Shown one piece after another: positions 63,857-64,000 of a DNA stretch of 64,000 bases (within the stretch, counting starts at the first letter, position 1; every line of letters starts with the position of its first letter). The notes beneath the pieces are model-generated. The model worked only from the letters and a program-made list of their open reading frames with translations, was not told the origin of the DNA and searched no databases. The position numbers and the translations under genes were made by a program. The stretch spans positions 944,425 to 1,008,424 of the forward strand of contig JANSYA010000001.1 of the NCBI GenBank assembly GCA_024742665.1, read 5' to 3'. The DNA comes from a bacterium (lineage in GTDB: Bacteria > Spirochaetota > Leptospiria > Leptospirales > Leptonemataceae).

Positions 63857-64000
63857 ATTGTTGAACCTCAGTAATTTTCTGTGTGTCTGTATATGCGGTG
63901 GTTTTGCAAAGGCCGTGCCCGACCTTCGCTCCAACGAAAGATGTGCCGTGATTTTTCTCCACTCTCGCACGAATCTTCAGCGAATGGCCGCCACGCGCTG

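Overview
This is a gene-dense, GC-rich chromosomal segment of a didermic bacterium. No rRNA, tRNA, CRISPR array, prophage or insertion sequence was found. Several features suggest a spirochaete of the Leptospirales, a GC-rich relative of Leptospira, Leptonema or Turneriella: an O-methyltransferase of the Leptospira type, a lipoprotein resembling the LIC_10091 family, a membrane-anchored leucine-rich-repeat protein, relaxed lipoprotein signals, heptosyltransferase-type LPS genes, HslVU and a stand-alone spirochaete-style ATPase protein. This placement is inferred from gene content and was not tested by a search.

Layout. 0-7 kb: small secreted or lipoprotein genes of unknown role, an O-methyltransferase, a zinc-ribbon Nudix protein, an ornithine-carbamoyltransferase-like protein with an abnormal active site, a DUF2062 membrane protein, SixA and a 2Fe-2S ferredoxin. 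7-17 kb: slipin/NfeD, acyl phosphotransferase plus acetate kinase, a BASS transporter with an extra N-terminal domain, GlcD, and a DUF368 lipid-carrier transporter with a large periplasmic insert. 17-27 kb: lipoprotein, CapA-like protein, XerC, a split sensor-kinase-like pair without phosphoacceptor histidines, and hslV-hslU-DUF445.

27.3-30.5 kb is the most accessory-looking part. It is AT-richer and holds two paralogous XRE regulators that share a bipartite upstream element, a nucleotidyltransferase-fold protein with a four-cysteine cluster, a metallophosphoesterase, and short repeats. 30.5-49 kb: glycosyltransferase, hydrolases, epimerase, metH behind a WYL regulator pair, pdxJ, an enoyl-CoA reductase of the PECR type, thrS with a leader hairpin, and an LRR membrane protein. 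49-56 kb: an orphan response regulator, an enlarged alcohol dehydrogenase, gcvT-gcvH with a structured leader, and three unknown genes. 56-64 kb: purK-purE, whose mRNA start lies in an array of seven GNNA-loop hairpins, an LPS glycosyltransferase operon, a DUF3332 lipoprotein and a secreted lipase.

Main pathways: one-carbon and methionine metabolism (gcvT, gcvH, metH), purine synthesis (purE, purK), vitamin B6 (pdxJ), acyl-phosphate/ATP conversion (ptb, ackA), envelope sugar assembly (three glycosyltransferases plus one) and protein quality control (hslVU, nfeD/slipin). A recurring oddity is that several normally compact enzymes (HslV, HslU, XerC, AckA, PurK, PdxJ, the alcohol dehydrogenase, a GT4) carry extra hydrophilic loops.
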